The notes beneath the pieces were generated by a model that searched no databases, was not told the DNA's origin, and saw only the letters and a program-made list of their open reading frames with translations. The translations under genes were made by a program, and so were the position numbers. From the NCBI RefSeq assembly GCF_002210095.1, contig NZ_AQQR01000014.1, positions 43,021 through 107,020 on the forward strand: a DNA stretch of 64,000 bases. Direction: 5' to 3'. Source of the DNA: Marinibacterium profundimaris (GTDB lineage: Bacteria > Pseudomonadota > Alphaproteobacteria > Rhodobacterales > Rhodobacteraceae). Below are positions 50,583-59,787 of the stretch, one piece after another (the stretch's first letter is position 1; each line of letters begins with the position of its first letter).

Positions 50583-52175
50583 TCAGGCGGAAATACCGCA
50601 GCAGGTCACCTCGATGCCGAGTTTCGCCGCCAGCGCGGCGCGCACACGCAGCGCCCGGTCTGCTTCGGCAGGTCCCGTGGCATAGACGACCTGGACGTGA
50701 TTTGCCTTGTGCCGGGCCATCATCTGGTCGCGCGTGACACCGGTCAGGACCGCGTTCATGATCGGCCACTCCGGGTTGGTCGCGCGCGAGCGCCGTTCCT
50801 GTTCCTCGGGCGGCAGCGCGACAGCCTGCCCCCGGCCGATGTCCATCTTCAGCCGCCCGCCTTCGACGAAGACCCGCGACCACACGATCTCGCCGGGCTT
50901 GGCATAGCCCTTGAGTGTCCCGCCCCCGGCAGGGAAGAACATCGGCGGCTGGCGCAGGCTTTCCGAGCCGGCCCAGCCGCCCGGGTGATGCGCCGCCGGC
51001 GCGGCTCCGGAGATCTCGAACACCCAGACGTAGTCTTCATGCGCCCCCGACAGGTCCGGCCCGCCCCAGCGCAGATCGTGCAGTGTCGTCTCGACCGGCT
51101 GGCCGAGCGCGCGATGCACCCGATTTGTGAGGATACCGTCGATCCCGGCGCATTCGTCCACCTCGTTGAAATGGACAATCGCCTGGCCCTGGCGGATGAC
51201 GCTGCCGTCGGCGCGGGTCACGTCGGGGCGGTCATCGGTGTTCAGCATGCCCTCGACAAGGTCGGAGGCCGGCAGAAGATCCTTCAGGCCCTGCTGGTAT
51301 TGTATGCCGATGGCCTCGCAGCCGAACTGATCCGCCAGCCGGACCGCCGCGATGTACATGCGGCACTGGTCGATCACCTGGTCCTCGGTCAGTTCGGTGG
51401 CCGGGTCGGTGCCGAGGTGGAAGGTCATGCCACGATCGACAAGCCAGTCGTAGACCGCGCGGCCCTCTTCGGTCGGAACCTGCAGGGTGGCGTGGTACAG
51501 CGCGGATTGCGACAGTCGTTCCTTGAACATGCCCATGGGCATCATCAGCTCGTCGGGGACGATTGCATTGTACATGCCCATGCAGCCTTCATCGAAGACG
51601 CCAAGGATGATTTTCCTGTCACGCAGGTCTGCGGCAATGCCGTCGACAAGCGCGGCATCCGGGCCGGCGCCGCCGCTGAACGCGGTTGCGTGGCTGGTAT
51701 CGTGGGTGATGCGCCCGGTGTCGAGCCATTCGCGCAGGCCCGACAGGAAGAACGCGTCATCGAAGGTTTCCGACCACAGCGAGGAATAGGCGATGCCGGC
51801 CTTGGTCAGCGACCCGTTCAGGTTGAGCAGCCCGACAAGCCCCGGCCATTCGCCCGCCCAGTTGGCCAGCGTCAGGATCGGCCCGCGGTGGGTCGTCAGG
51901 CCGGGCAGCACGTGGTGCGAATATTGCCAGACGGCTTCGGCGACGATCAGGGGGGCGTCCGGGTCGATCCCCGCAAAGACATCCATGCCTTCACGCTGGC
52001 TGGCAATGAAGCCGTGTCCAAGCTCTTCCTTGACCGGATGTGCCCGCCTGACGGTATGCCCCATGCCCGCCAGGACCCGGGCCAGGCTGGCCTCCATCTG
52101 GGATTGGGCCGGCCAGCACTGGACGTTTGCGCTTTCGCGAAGGTCGCCACTGGCGACAAGTGTGATCTCGGTCAT
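50583..52175 (-). CDS. Fucose/arabinose isomerase family protein
   Basis: A 530-residue protein of the L-fucose/L-arabinose isomerase superfamily. Family-like segments include [16 protein letters not shown] at the start, [14 protein letters not shown] near 195, [17 protein letters not shown] near 300, and [11 protein letters not shown] and [14 protein letters not shown] near the end, as in the metal-binding C-terminal domain of these isomerases. It would convert an aldose to a ketose for the kinase encoded upstream; with the rhamnosidase nearby, L-rhamnose or another deoxy sugar is plausible, but not proven. ATG 52175 overlaps the kinase stop (ATGA). It is the last gene of the leftward locus C operon. 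Confidence 0.82.
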   Translation of the reverse strand: MTEITLVASGDLRESANVQCWPAQSQMEASLARVLAGMGHTVRRAHPVKEELGHGFIASQREGMDVFAGIDPDAPLIVAEAVWQYSHHVLPGLTTHRGPILTLANWAGEWPGLVGLLNLNGSLTKAGIAYSSLWSETFDDAFFLSGLREWLDTGRITHDTSHATAFSGGAGPDAALVDGIAADLRDRKIILGVFDEGCMGMYNAIVPDELMMPMGMFKERLSQSALYHATLQVPTEEGRAVYDWLVDRGMTFHLGTDPATELTEDQVIDQCRMYIAAVRLADQFGCEAIGIQYQQGLKDLLPASDLVEGMLNTDDRPDVTRADGSVIRQGQAIVHFNEVDECAGIDGILTNRVHRALGQPVETTLHDLRWGGPDLSGAHEDYVWVFEISGAAPAAHHPGGWAGSESLRQPPMFFPAGGGTLKGYAKPGEIVWSRVFVEGGRLKMDIGRGQAVALPPEEQERRSRATNPEWPIMNAVLTGVTRDQMMARHKANHVQVVYATGPAEADRALRVRAALAAKLGIEVTCCGISA

Positions 52176-53800
52176 TGGTCTTCTTCCATCAGTCTGGTGT
52201 AGCGCGCAAAGTCGTCCTGCATCTGCCGGAAGACCCTGTACTTGCGGTCGTGATACTCCCGGACGGCGCCGCCCCGCGGAGAGACGACAGTGCCACCGCC
52301 ACACATGTCGCTCATGGCCGTTTCCAGGTCGGGACGGTCGCCGGCGGCGACGGCGGCCAGCATGGCACAGCCCAGAAGGACGGGTTCGGGTTGATCGGGC
52401 ACGATGACGCGACAGCCCGTGGCGTCGGCATTCTCGCGCAGGAACAAAGTGTTGCGGGCCAGGCCGCCGCTGACGACCAGCGTGTCGACAGGCGCGCCGG
52501 CCGCACGCATCTCCTCGATGATGTGGCGCGTGCCATAGGCCAGCGCCTGCAGGGTGGCCAGGTAGTCCAGCGCCAGGTCCTCGGCCCCCGTGTCCAGCGT
52601 CAGCCCCGTGATCGCGCCCTTGCGCCAGGGCTGGGCAAGCGGAGACCGGTTGCCGTGGAAATCGGGCTGCACGTGGCGCCCGGCGGTCAGCATGGCCGTC
52701 TCTCCGGCCATGCCGGCAAGCAAGTCGTCAAGCAGATCCGTGACCCGAACACCGCGCGTGCCGGCCGTCTCGGCCAGAGCGCCCGAGGCCGAATGGCGCG
52801 CGATGACGGCATCCAGCAAGGCGCCGGCGGCCGACTGCCCCCCTTCCAGCGCCCAGAGATCAGGGAGCATCACCCCGTAATACGGGCCCCAGACCCCGGG
52901 CACGAAGACGGGGTCCCCGGACACCGCGATATGGCAGGTCGACGTGCCGGCGATAACCGCAAGCCGCGCCGATATGGGATCATCGGGCGCGCGCGCCACC
53001 GCCAGCGTGCCAAGCGCGCCGGCATAGGCGTCGATCAGGCTCGCGGCGACAGGTGTGCCCGCCGGCACGCCCAGCTCGGCGGCGGCCCTGTCGCTGACGC
53101 CTCCGCACGGGGTGCCAGGCGCAGCCAGCTTGGCCCCGATGGCCGGGTAGCCCGGCGCGACCAGGTCCTCGAGCCCGATGGCGCGCAGGAAATCGTCGTC
53201 CCAGCCTTCGCCGTTCAGCCCCTTGTGCCCAAGGTAGGTCCACTTGCAGACCGTCGAGCAAAGCGACCGGACATCGCCGCCGCTGGCCCGATGCACCAGC
53301 CAGTCCGGCAGGTCGCGCACACTCTCCGCACGGGACCAGGCCCGGGGCATTTCACGCTTGAGCCAGCGCAGCTTGGGCAATTCCATCTCGGGCGAGATCG
53401 TGCCGCCCACGTGTTTCAGCGGCAGGCCACCGATGGCGTTGATGGCCTCGGCGTCTGCGATGGCGCGGTGATCCATCCACAGGATGACGTCCTGATCCGC
53501 GGCACCCTTCCGGTCGATCGAGACCGGGGCCTCGGTGGCGTCGGACACCACCAGTGAACATGTCGCGTCGAAGCCGATGCCGCGAATCTCGCCGCCGGTG
53601 ACGCCTGCGGCTTCAAGCGCGGCCCGGACAGCCGTGGTCACGGCGGCCCATATCTCGGCCGAGCTTTGCTGGGCGAAATCAGGCTCGGGCCGATAGGTGG
53701 TGATGGCACAGGCACGTGTGGCCAGAAGCCGTCCGTCCGTGTCGAAGACCCCGGCGCGGGCGCTGCCCGTGCCGACGTCGATACCTATATAGCTGGGCAC
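52172..53800 (-). CDS. FGGY-family pentulose kinase (ribulokinase-like)
   Basis: A 542-residue sugar kinase. [13 protein letters not shown] is the N-terminal phosphate loop, [11 protein letters not shown] near residue 85 and ILWMDHRA near 108 mark the D-ribulokinase/carbohydrate kinase subgroup, the catalytic base Asp is in [11 protein letters not shown], and VVSGGLARN is the C-terminal ATP motif. GTG 53800 ([10 protein letters not shown]) is chosen over the GTG at 53821 because GAAGAGG precedes it by five bases. Likely phosphorylates the ketose made by the isomerase family protein encoded just downstream. Confidence 0.88.
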   Translation of the reverse strand: MPSYIGIDVGTGSARAGVFDTDGRLLATRACAITTYRPEPDFAQQSSAEIWAAVTTAVRAALEAAGVTGGEIRGIGFDATCSLVVSDATEAPVSIDRKGAADQDVILWMDHRAIADAEAINAIGGLPLKHVGGTISPEMELPKLRWLKREMPRAWSRAESVRDLPDWLVHRASGGDVRSLCSTVCKWTYLGHKGLNGEGWDDDFLRAIGLEDLVAPGYPAIGAKLAAPGTPCGGVSDRAAAELGVPAGTPVAASLIDAYAGALGTLAVARAPDDPISARLAVIAGTSTCHIAVSGDPVFVPGVWGPYYGVMLPDLWALEGGQSAAGALLDAVIARHSASGALAETAGTRGVRVTDLLDDLLAGMAGETAMLTAGRHVQPDFHGNRSPLAQPWRKGAITGLTLDTGAEDLALDYLATLQALAYGTRHIIEEMRAAGAPVDTLVVSGGLARNTLFLRENADATGCRVIVPDQPEPVLLGCAMLAAVAAGDRPDLETAMSDMCGGGTVVSPRGGAVREYHDRKYRVFRQMQDDFARYTRLMEEDQ

Positions 53801-53827
53801 TTTGTCCTCTTCTCCTGTCACCCGGCC

Positions 53828-56497
53828 CTAGGCCGGACATATTGCCAATTCGGTCCGCCCCGGAGGCAGGTCCAGCCCTGTGCCCATGTCGATGCCATCG
53901 GCGGTCAGCCCGTCGGGCAGCACGACCCGCGCCGTCACGTCGGGTGGCAGGCAGACCGTCCACAGGATCCTGTCCCCCTCGTCATAGTGCCAGGCGCTGC
54001 ATATCTCGCCGGTGTGGGCCATGTAGCTGGCCTCGACATGGCCGATGCGCCGATCGAAGATCGGGCGCATGATCAGGCGCGCGAACCCCGGTGCCGCCGG
54101 GTCCCAGTCGATCCCGGCCAGCCGCGCCCAGATCCATTCGCCCACGGCCCCGTAAGAATAGTGGTTGAAGGAATTCATCGCCGTGGACTGAAACCCGGCC
54201 TCAGGGGTCCAGCCATCCCAACGTTCCCAGATCGTCGTGGCGCCGTGCCTGATGGAAAAGCCCCAGCTGGGATAGGTGTCCTTCAGCAGCAACGCGACAG
54301 CCGCCTCGGGATAGCCGTTGTCCGACAGGACGGGGCACAGGTGGCGCACACCGATGAAGCCGGTCTGAAGATGTCCGCCGGCGGCGTCGATCAGCTCCAT
54401 CAGACGCGTGGCGGCGCGCGGACGATCGTCGGGCTCCAAAAGGTCGAAATCCAGCGCCATCAGATAGGCGGACTGGGTATCGCCGGACAGCCGGCCGTCA
54501 GCCAGGAACGCGTCGCGAAAGGCCCTCCTCAGCCGGGTTCCAAGTGTCCGCCAGGGCTCGATGTCACGATCCGTGGCCACGGCGATCCCGGCCATGAGAT
54601 CGGCCAGGTGGACCCAGTAGGCGGTCGCGACAAGCGCCCGGTCGGTCGCGGGTCCGATGCTCAGCCAGTCGCCGTAATTGTTGTGCACCGCGTTGCGGCG
54701 TATGCCGTCGGGGTTATGCCGCTCGATGTAGGACATCCACGCGGTGAAAGGCCCCCAGCAGCGATCCAGCAGGTCCCTGTCGCCGTAGCGCAGCCAGTGA
54801 TGCCATGCCATGATTATCGGCCCGTCGCCCCAGGCCGGCGCCCCGGGCTGGGGCGTCAGGCGATATGGATTGAGAGGCTTGGTCGGCGCGACATCCGGAA
54901 AGGCACCATCGGGCGATTGCCCGTCGATCAGGTCCTCCATCCACTTGGTCAGGAAGGCCGAGACATCCGCGACGTAACCAGCCGTTCGCCAGAAGACCTG
55001 GGCGTCGGCGGTCCAGCCATAGCGTTCGTCACGCTGCGGGCAGTCGGTCGGCACGGCCAGGAAATTCCCGCGCTGGCCCCATTCGATATTGCTCAGCAGC
55101 CGGTTGACCATCGGATGCCCGGTCTCCATCCGCCCGGCCGGGGGCGTGGCGGTCTGGATCGCGATGGCGGTCAGGGCCGGTTCCGGCGCGTCGCCCTCGA
55201 TCGTCAGCCCCGCGTACTGGAACCCGTGGAAGGTGAAACGCGGCTTGAACGTCTCGGGGCCACCGCCCTTCGCCACGTAGATGTCCTCGGACACAGCGTA
55301 GCGCAGATTCGCCGTGTAAAGCGCGCCATCCTCGGTCAGCCGTTCCCCGTGGCGCAACCGGAAGACCGTGCCCGCAGGGGCCTCGACGGTCATCTCGCAA
55401 TAGCCCGCGATGTTCTGGCCGAAATCGAATATCCGTTCGCCGTCAGGGGCGGTCATGATGGCGGCGGGCGTGAACCGCTCGGTTTCCCGCGACGGCTGGA
55501 TGCGCGCGGCGTCAAGCCCCGGCAGCCCCGGTTCCGGGAGGATGCATTCCACCGGCTGCCATCGTGACGTGTCGTGCCCCGGACTGGCCCAATCGCCCAG
55601 CTCCAGCCGCGCGTCGTAATGTTCTCCGGCCAGGAAATCCGAATAGCAGATCGGCCCCTGCCGGGTCTGCCAGTCCGCATCGCTTGCCAGGATCTCGCGC
55701 CGGCCGTCGGCATAGTCCAGGTGGATCTGGCACAGCAGCGCCGGCCGGCCGCCATAGTGGTTGCCCGCGCGGCGCTGGTTGTGGCCGATACGGCCGCAAT
55801 ACCACCCTTCGCCCAGGATCGCGCCGACACAATTCGCTCCGTCCCGGACTGCGCCGGTCACGTCGTGCACCTGGTATTCGACCCGCTTGTGGTAGTCGGT
55901 CCAGCCCGGCGCCATGACGTCTTTGCCGATACGCTGCCCGTTGATGTAAAGCTCGTACAGTCCAAGCGCCGAGACATAGGCTGTCGCGCGCACCGGGCGG
56001 GCCGGCAGGATGACTTCGCGCCGCAGGTAATCCGCCGGGCGGGCCTGGAACCGGTTGTCGTACTGGTTGTCCTGCGGGACCTCGCGCCCGGCGGGCAGCA
56101 CGAAATAGCGGCCGATCCAGTCCGCCCGCCAGTCTTCGGGCCCAAGGCCGGTGAAGACCTCGGCGGGATCGGCAAGCTCCGACACCGCGTCCGTTTCATC
56201 CCAGACCTGCACGCTCCACCAGAAATGCAGGTCGGATGGCAGGGGGGCGCCCCCCCAGGGCAGCAGTCGCCGGCCGTCGGCCGGGCTTTTCCCACTGTCC
56301 CACAGATCGCCATGTCCTGCGGCCACCGCATCGCGGTCGCGACCCGCCACGATGCGCCAGGCCGTCATGTATCCACCGCTGCCGTCAAGGGCCCATCCAA
56401 AGCGCGGACATGCGGTATTGAGGCCCCGGGCCGTGGACAGGTGTTCGCACCTCAGCTGGGTCGGGCGCATCGGCCCGGTCGCTGTGCCGTTCGTCAT
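53828..56497 (-). CDS. GH78 alpha-L-rhamnosidase, cytoplasmic
   Basis: An 889-residue glycoside hydrolase of family 78, which removes terminal alpha-L-rhamnose. N-terminal beta domains are followed by the (alpha/alpha)6 catalytic domain, in which CPQRDERYGWTADAQVFWRTA near residue 465 carries the acid residues around RDER, WGDGPIIMAWHHW follows, and TTIWERWDGWTP and FNHYSYGAVGEW are near the end. There is no signal peptide, so rhamnosides must first be imported, most probably by the TRAP system divergent from this operon. ATG 56497 lies two bases after the regulator's stop; the frame is open a little further, but that overlaps the regulator gene. Confidence 0.92.
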   Translation of the reverse strand: MTNGTATGPMRPTQLRCEHLSTARGLNTACPRFGWALDGSGGYMTAWRIVAGRDRDAVAAGHGDLWDSGKSPADGRRLLPWGGAPLPSDLHFWWSVQVWDETDAVSELADPAEVFTGLGPEDWRADWIGRYFVLPAGREVPQDNQYDNRFQARPADYLRREVILPARPVRATAYVSALGLYELYINGQRIGKDVMAPGWTDYHKRVEYQVHDVTGAVRDGANCVGAILGEGWYCGRIGHNQRRAGNHYGGRPALLCQIHLDYADGRREILASDADWQTRQGPICYSDFLAGEHYDARLELGDWASPGHDTSRWQPVECILPEPGLPGLDAARIQPSRETERFTPAAIMTAPDGERIFDFGQNIAGYCEMTVEAPAGTVFRLRHGERLTEDGALYTANLRYAVSEDIYVAKGGGPETFKPRFTFHGFQYAGLTIEGDAPEPALTAIAIQTATPPAGRMETGHPMVNRLLSNIEWGQRGNFLAVPTDCPQRDERYGWTADAQVFWRTAGYVADVSAFLTKWMEDLIDGQSPDGAFPDVAPTKPLNPYRLTPQPGAPAWGDGPIIMAWHHWLRYGDRDLLDRCWGPFTAWMSYIERHNPDGIRRNAVHNNYGDWLSIGPATDRALVATAYWVHLADLMAGIAVATDRDIEPWRTLGTRLRRAFRDAFLADGRLSGDTQSAYLMALDFDLLEPDDRPRAATRLMELIDAAGGHLQTGFIGVRHLCPVLSDNGYPEAAVALLLKDTYPSWGFSIRHGATTIWERWDGWTPEAGFQSTAMNSFNHYSYGAVGEWIWARLAGIDWDPAAPGFARLIMRPIFDRRIGHVEASYMAHTGEICSAWHYDEGDRILWTVCLPPDVTARVVLPDGLTADGIDMGTGLDLPPGRTELAICPA

Positions 56498-56498
56498 G

Positions 56499-57179
56499 TC
56501 AGAGCTCCATCGCCCTGTCCCGCGCATGAGCGATATGCGCATCCATCGCCTGCATGGCCGTCACCGGGTCGCGGGACAGGATGCCCTCGATGATCGCGAA
56601 ATGCTCGGCAAAGGCCGTGGGCAGGATATCGCGGTTCAGGCGGATCCGGTCGAGCTTGATCAGACGGATCCGGATGAAGTTGATGTTGTAGGCCTGCATC
56701 ATCAACTCGTTGCCGGTGGCCTGGATCAGCGCCTGGTGAAAGCCGCTGTCGATGTCCTGACCGCGCTGCAGGCTGTCGTCGGAGGGCGCCGTCCGGATCT
56801 CGGTCAGGATGGTCTCGTGCAGCTCGCGCTGAGCGGCGAGCGTTTCATCCGGCATCCTGCGCACGGCAAACAGCACCGCCTCGCGCTCGAGCGCCGCGCG
56901 CATCTGAAAGGCATCCCGGATCATCGGCAGATCGATCGAGAGGATCTGGATGCCGCGCTGGGGCATCACCACGACGAGCCCCTCGGCCTGGAGCCGGGGC
57001 AGCAATTCGCGCAGGGCCCCGATCGACAGGTTCAGAAGATCGACGAGATCGCGCTGGCTGACCAGTTGGCCCGGTTTCAGCCGTCCGTCCAGCAAGGCGT
57101 CCTGGAACAGCTCGTAGCCGGTCTGGCGCACGCTCGTGTGCGGCGTGGATCCGTTCGTATTGTTCGGCCGGCGTGCCAT
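56499..57179 (-). CDS. GntR-family regulator, FCD type
   Basis: A 226-residue transcription factor. The N-terminal winged helix (about 20-85) reads LLDGRLKPGQLVSQRDLVDLL-NLSIGALRELLPRLQAEGLV, and the rest is an all-helical FCD ligand domain with the metal-type residues in IDSGFHQALIQATGN and AFAEHFAIIEG. AAGGGAGGA precedes ATG 57179. Second gene of the leftward locus C operon, so self-regulation is likely. FCD regulators usually sense sugar acids or organic acids. The palindrome at 58164 is its probable site. Confidence 0.92.
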   Translation of the reverse strand: MARRPNNTNGSTPHTSVRQTGYELFQDALLDGRLKPGQLVSQRDLVDLLNLSIGALRELLPRLQAEGLVVVMPQRGIQILSIDLPMIRDAFQMRAALEREAVLFAVRRMPDETLAAQRELHETILTEIRTAPSDDSLQRGQDIDSGFHQALIQATGNELMMQAYNINFIRIRLIKLDRIRLNRDILPTAFAEHFAIIEGILSRDPVTAMQAMDAHIAHARDRAMEL

Positions 57180-57211
57180 TGTCGATCCTCCCTTAAGTTC
57201 GGACACCCGCC

Positions 57212-58111
57212 TCAGCCGGATGCGTGGCAGACATCCAGCAGGGCCGTCCCGATCCGGTCCAGATCGTCCTTCGCCATGGGCCGCAGCGGAGGCACGGTCC
57301 GGGCGAAGGCAGGATCGTCGTAGAGCCGCGCGACCAGCCCCTTGAGCGCAACCAGGCCGCCATGGCCGTCGACCGTTTCAATGCGGCGCCTGGCCGTGGC
57401 TTGAAGCGCGGCGTCGTCGGGCGTGTCCGGCAGGGCCGCGCAATCCGCGGGAAATGCATTTGGCAGGCCGCCGATCATGCCGGCCCCGCCCGCCTGCACC
57501 ATGCGCCGGAGGATACGGTCATCCCCGGTAAAGATCGCCAGGTCGGGAAAGTTCTGGATCAGGGTCTTGCCCGCAGCCAGGTCGCCAGTGGAATCCTTGA
57601 TGCCGATGATCCTGTCGCCCACCCTGTCCATGACCTCGCGCACGCGGTCCGGGGTGAAGAGCAGCCCGCTGAAGGCGGGAAAGTTGTAAAGCAGGATCTG
57701 GAGGTCGGGCACGCCGGCCCGGGCGACCAGAGCCGCATAGAAATCGCCCAGCCCACCGGGCGCATCATAGGCGTAGTAGAACGGCGGCAACACCAGCACC
57801 GCGCGGCAGCCCAGGTCGGCATACCCGCGCGCCAGGCGCGCCGCATCATCCAGCGAAGAGGCGATCACCCCCGGCACCTGGCGCGACATGTCCATGCCTG
57901 CGGCCTTCATCGCGGCCAGGGCGGCCAGCTTCTGATCGGTCGAGAAGGACGCGCCTTCCCCGGTCGTGCCGAAGACCGAGGTCATGATGCAGCCCTGCGC
58001 CCGCATGGTTTCGCAATGGGCCTGCAAGCGGGGGGCGTCGATTTCGAAATCTGCCGTGACCGGGGTGATTGCCGCTCCGATAACGCCGCAAAGGTCTGCT
58101 GGGCCGGGCAT
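57212..58111 (-). CDS. DHDPS/N-acetylneuraminate lyase family aldolase
   Basis: A 299-residue Schiff-base aldolase of the dihydrodipicolinate synthase family. Visible are GTTGEGASF near residue 47 (TT motif), the catalytic Tyr in LLYNFPAFSG near 141, and the Schiff-base Lys in IIGIKDSTGD near 169. Members in sugar loci cleave 2-keto-3-deoxy sugar acids to pyruvate and an aldehyde, which suits this operon better than lysine synthesis. It is the first gene of the leftward locus C operon, divergent from the TRAP genes, with the regulator 32 bases downstream. Confidence 0.88.
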   Translation of the reverse strand: MPGPADLCGVIGAAITPVTADFEIDAPRLQAHCETMRAQGCIMTSVFGTTGEGASFSTDQKLAALAAMKAAGMDMSRQVPGVIASSLDDAARLARGYADLGCRAVLVLPPFYYAYDAPGGLGDFYAALVARAGVPDLQILLYNFPAFSGLLFTPDRVREVMDRVGDRIIGIKDSTGDLAAGKTLIQNFPDLAIFTGDDRILRRMVQAGGAGMIGGLPNAFPADCAALPDTPDDAALQATARRRIETVDGHGGLVALKGLVARLYDDPAFARTVPPLRPMAKDDLDRIGTALLDVCHASG

Positions 58112-58163
58112 TGATAGTCCTCGCTCTGGTGGATCAATGAGCAGTATGATCAGTGATCCGATA

Positions 58164-58178
58164 ACTGATACAATCAGT
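58164..58178. promoter_or_regulatory. Operator-like palindrome, locus C divergent promoter
   Basis: ACTGAT-ACA-ATCAGT is a palindrome with a three-base centre in the 161-base region between the aldolase and TRAP genes. ATGATCAGTGATCC 10 bases to its left is a related half-site pair. Such TGAT/ATCA sites suit GntR regulators; the FCD regulator encoded in this operon is the likely binder. Confidence 0.6.
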
Positions 58179-58272
58179 GTTTACATCAGCCGGGTCTGTC
58201 CGTAAAGTCGCTTCGGGAACCGAGAGGACGCCGATCTGGATCGGCCCTTCAATGCAACATGGGAGGAGCACC

Positions 58273-59259
58273 ATGACACGACACATTCTCATCGCCCTGG
58301 CGAGCAGCACCATGCTGTCGGCCCCGGCGTTCGCGCAGGACCAGATCGAACTGAAGTACACGGTTCCGTCGGTGCCGAGCGACATTCACACCCGCGCGAT
58401 GCAGGTGTTCAAGGAAACGCTGGAAACCTCGATGCCCGACCGCTTCGATATCCAGCTCTACGATTCCGGGTCGCTGTTCGCACAGGGCGCGGACCTGGAT
58501 GCGCTTCAGCGCGGCAACGCCGAGATGACCTATGTCTCGTACCAGCTGATCGCGGATGCGATCCCGGCCTACAGCCTGCTGACCGCCGGCTACCTGTTCC
58601 AGAACCCCGACCACTACGAGGCGTTTCTCGCCTCCGACCTGGGAACGGAGTTCAAGCAGACCGTCTCGGACGAGATGGACATCCAGCTGCTGGCGCCCTG
58701 CTACCTGGGCACGCGACAGCTGAACCTGCGCGGCGACAAGGCCATCAGCACGCCGGCGGATCTGGATGGCGTGAAGCTTCGGATGCCCGGGTCGGATGCC
58801 TGGCTGTTCCTGGGCGAGGCCCTGGGCGCCAGCCCGACGCCCCTGCCCTTCGGCGAGGTCTACCTGGGGCTTCAGACCGGCACCATCGATGCGCAGGACA
58901 ACCCGCTTCCGACGGTCGAGGCCGCGAAATTCTACGAGGTCACCGACCAGATCGTTCTGACCAGCCACCTGGTGGACGCCATCAACGTGGCCATCAACAA
59001 CGAGACCTGGGACAAGCTGAACGACGACGAGAAGCAAGCCGTCACAGAGGCCGCGGCGGCTTCCTGCGAATGGAACAACGCGCAGAGGATCTCTGAAGAA
59101 GAGCGTCTGTCCGCGTTCTTCGAAGAAGCAGGCCTCAAGGTCTCGACCCCCGATGTGGACGCCTTCCGCAGCCATGTTCAGCAGGTCTATTTCGACAGTC
59201 CGCGCTCGGCCGACTGGCCCGAGGGCTGGGTCGAGAAGATCAACGCGCTGGCCGACTGA
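58273..59259 (+). CDS. dctP: TRAP transporter substrate-binding protein DctP
   Basis: A 328-residue periplasmic binding protein of the DctP family. Signal peptide residues 1-21 (ending APAFA before QDQIE). The carboxylate-binding Arg is expected in DGVKLRMPGSDAW near 178, and the later GLQTGTIDAQDNPLPTVEAAKF is the usual family signature. GGGAGGA precedes ATG 58273. TRAP systems import acidic substrates, so the ligand probably carries a carboxylate, for example a rhamnosyl-uronate; this is an inference from the rhamnosidase next to it. Confidence 0.93.
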   Translation: MTRHILIALASSTMLSAPAFAQDQIELKYTVPSVPSDIHTRAMQVFKETLETSMPDRFDIQLYDSGSLFAQGADLDALQRGNAEMTYVSYQLIADAIPAYSLLTAGYLFQNPDHYEAFLASDLGTEFKQTVSDEMDIQLLAPCYLGTRQLNLRGDKAISTPADLDGVKLRMPGSDAWLFLGEALGASPTPLPFGEVYLGLQTGTIDAQDNPLPTVEAAKFYEVTDQIVLTSHLVDAINVAINNETWDKLNDDEKQAVTEAAAASCEWNNAQRISEEERLSAFFEEAGLKVSTPDVDAFRSHVQQVYFDSPRSADWPEGWVEKINALAD

Positions 59260-59265
59260 TCCCGG

Positions 59266-59772
59266 ATGGCCGGCGTCGTGACGCGGAAAACACTGGTGAA
59301 GACCGGCCGCCTGCTCAAGCAGGCGGCCGATTGGATCGGGGTGGCGCTTTTCCTGACCGCGTTCTGCGGGTTCGTCGCCCAGATCTTCTACCGCTATGCT
59401 CTCAACGATCCGCTGCGGTGGACCGAAGAATTCACCATGATTGCCTTCATCTGGACCGTGTTCTGGGCAGCAGCTTTCCTGGTTCCGATCCGCGAACATG
59501 TCTCTTTCGAAGTTGTCTACGACGTCGTGTCGCCGCGAACCCAGAGACTGTTCGACATCTTTTCCATGACGATGCTGATCATCGCATTCGTCCTCCTGAT
59601 CCCGGCCACCTGGGATTACCTTGACTTCCTGACGCGCAAGAAAAGCCCCGTGCTTCGCCTGCCCATGCACCTGATCTATGGCTGTTACATGCTGTTCCTG
59701 GTGGGGTTCACGATCCAGGCCGTGGCGCGTCTTGTCACCCTTTTCGGCCCGCGGTGGCAGGAACAGAACTGA
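59266..59772 (+). CDS. dctQ: TRAP transporter small membrane subunit DctQ
   Basis: A 168-residue membrane protein with four hydrophobic helices (about 25-45, 62-80, 100-120, 140-160), typical of DctQ. The segment NDPLRWTEEFTMIAFIWTVFWAAA carries the family's WxEE motif. It starts six bases after the binding protein stop and precedes the large subunit by 15 bases. Confidence 0.92.
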   Translation: MAGVVTRKTLVKTGRLLKQAADWIGVALFLTAFCGFVAQIFYRYALNDPLRWTEEFTMIAFIWTVFWAAAFLVPIREHVSFEVVYDVVSPRTQRLFDIFSMTMLIIAFVLLIPATWDYLDFLTRKKSPVLRLPMHLIYGCYMLFLVGFTIQAVARLVTLFGPRWQEQN

Positions 59773-59787
59773 AACGGTCCCGACCTC

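Noticed and set aside
53801..53821. GTG 53821 as start of the locus C kinase
   Set aside because: Ribosome site is poor; GTG 53800 has a good one and starts at the conserved strand.
53666..55567. 633-codon plus-strand open frame
   Set aside because: Antisense to the rhamnosidase and kinase genes; composition typical of a GC-rich shadow frame.
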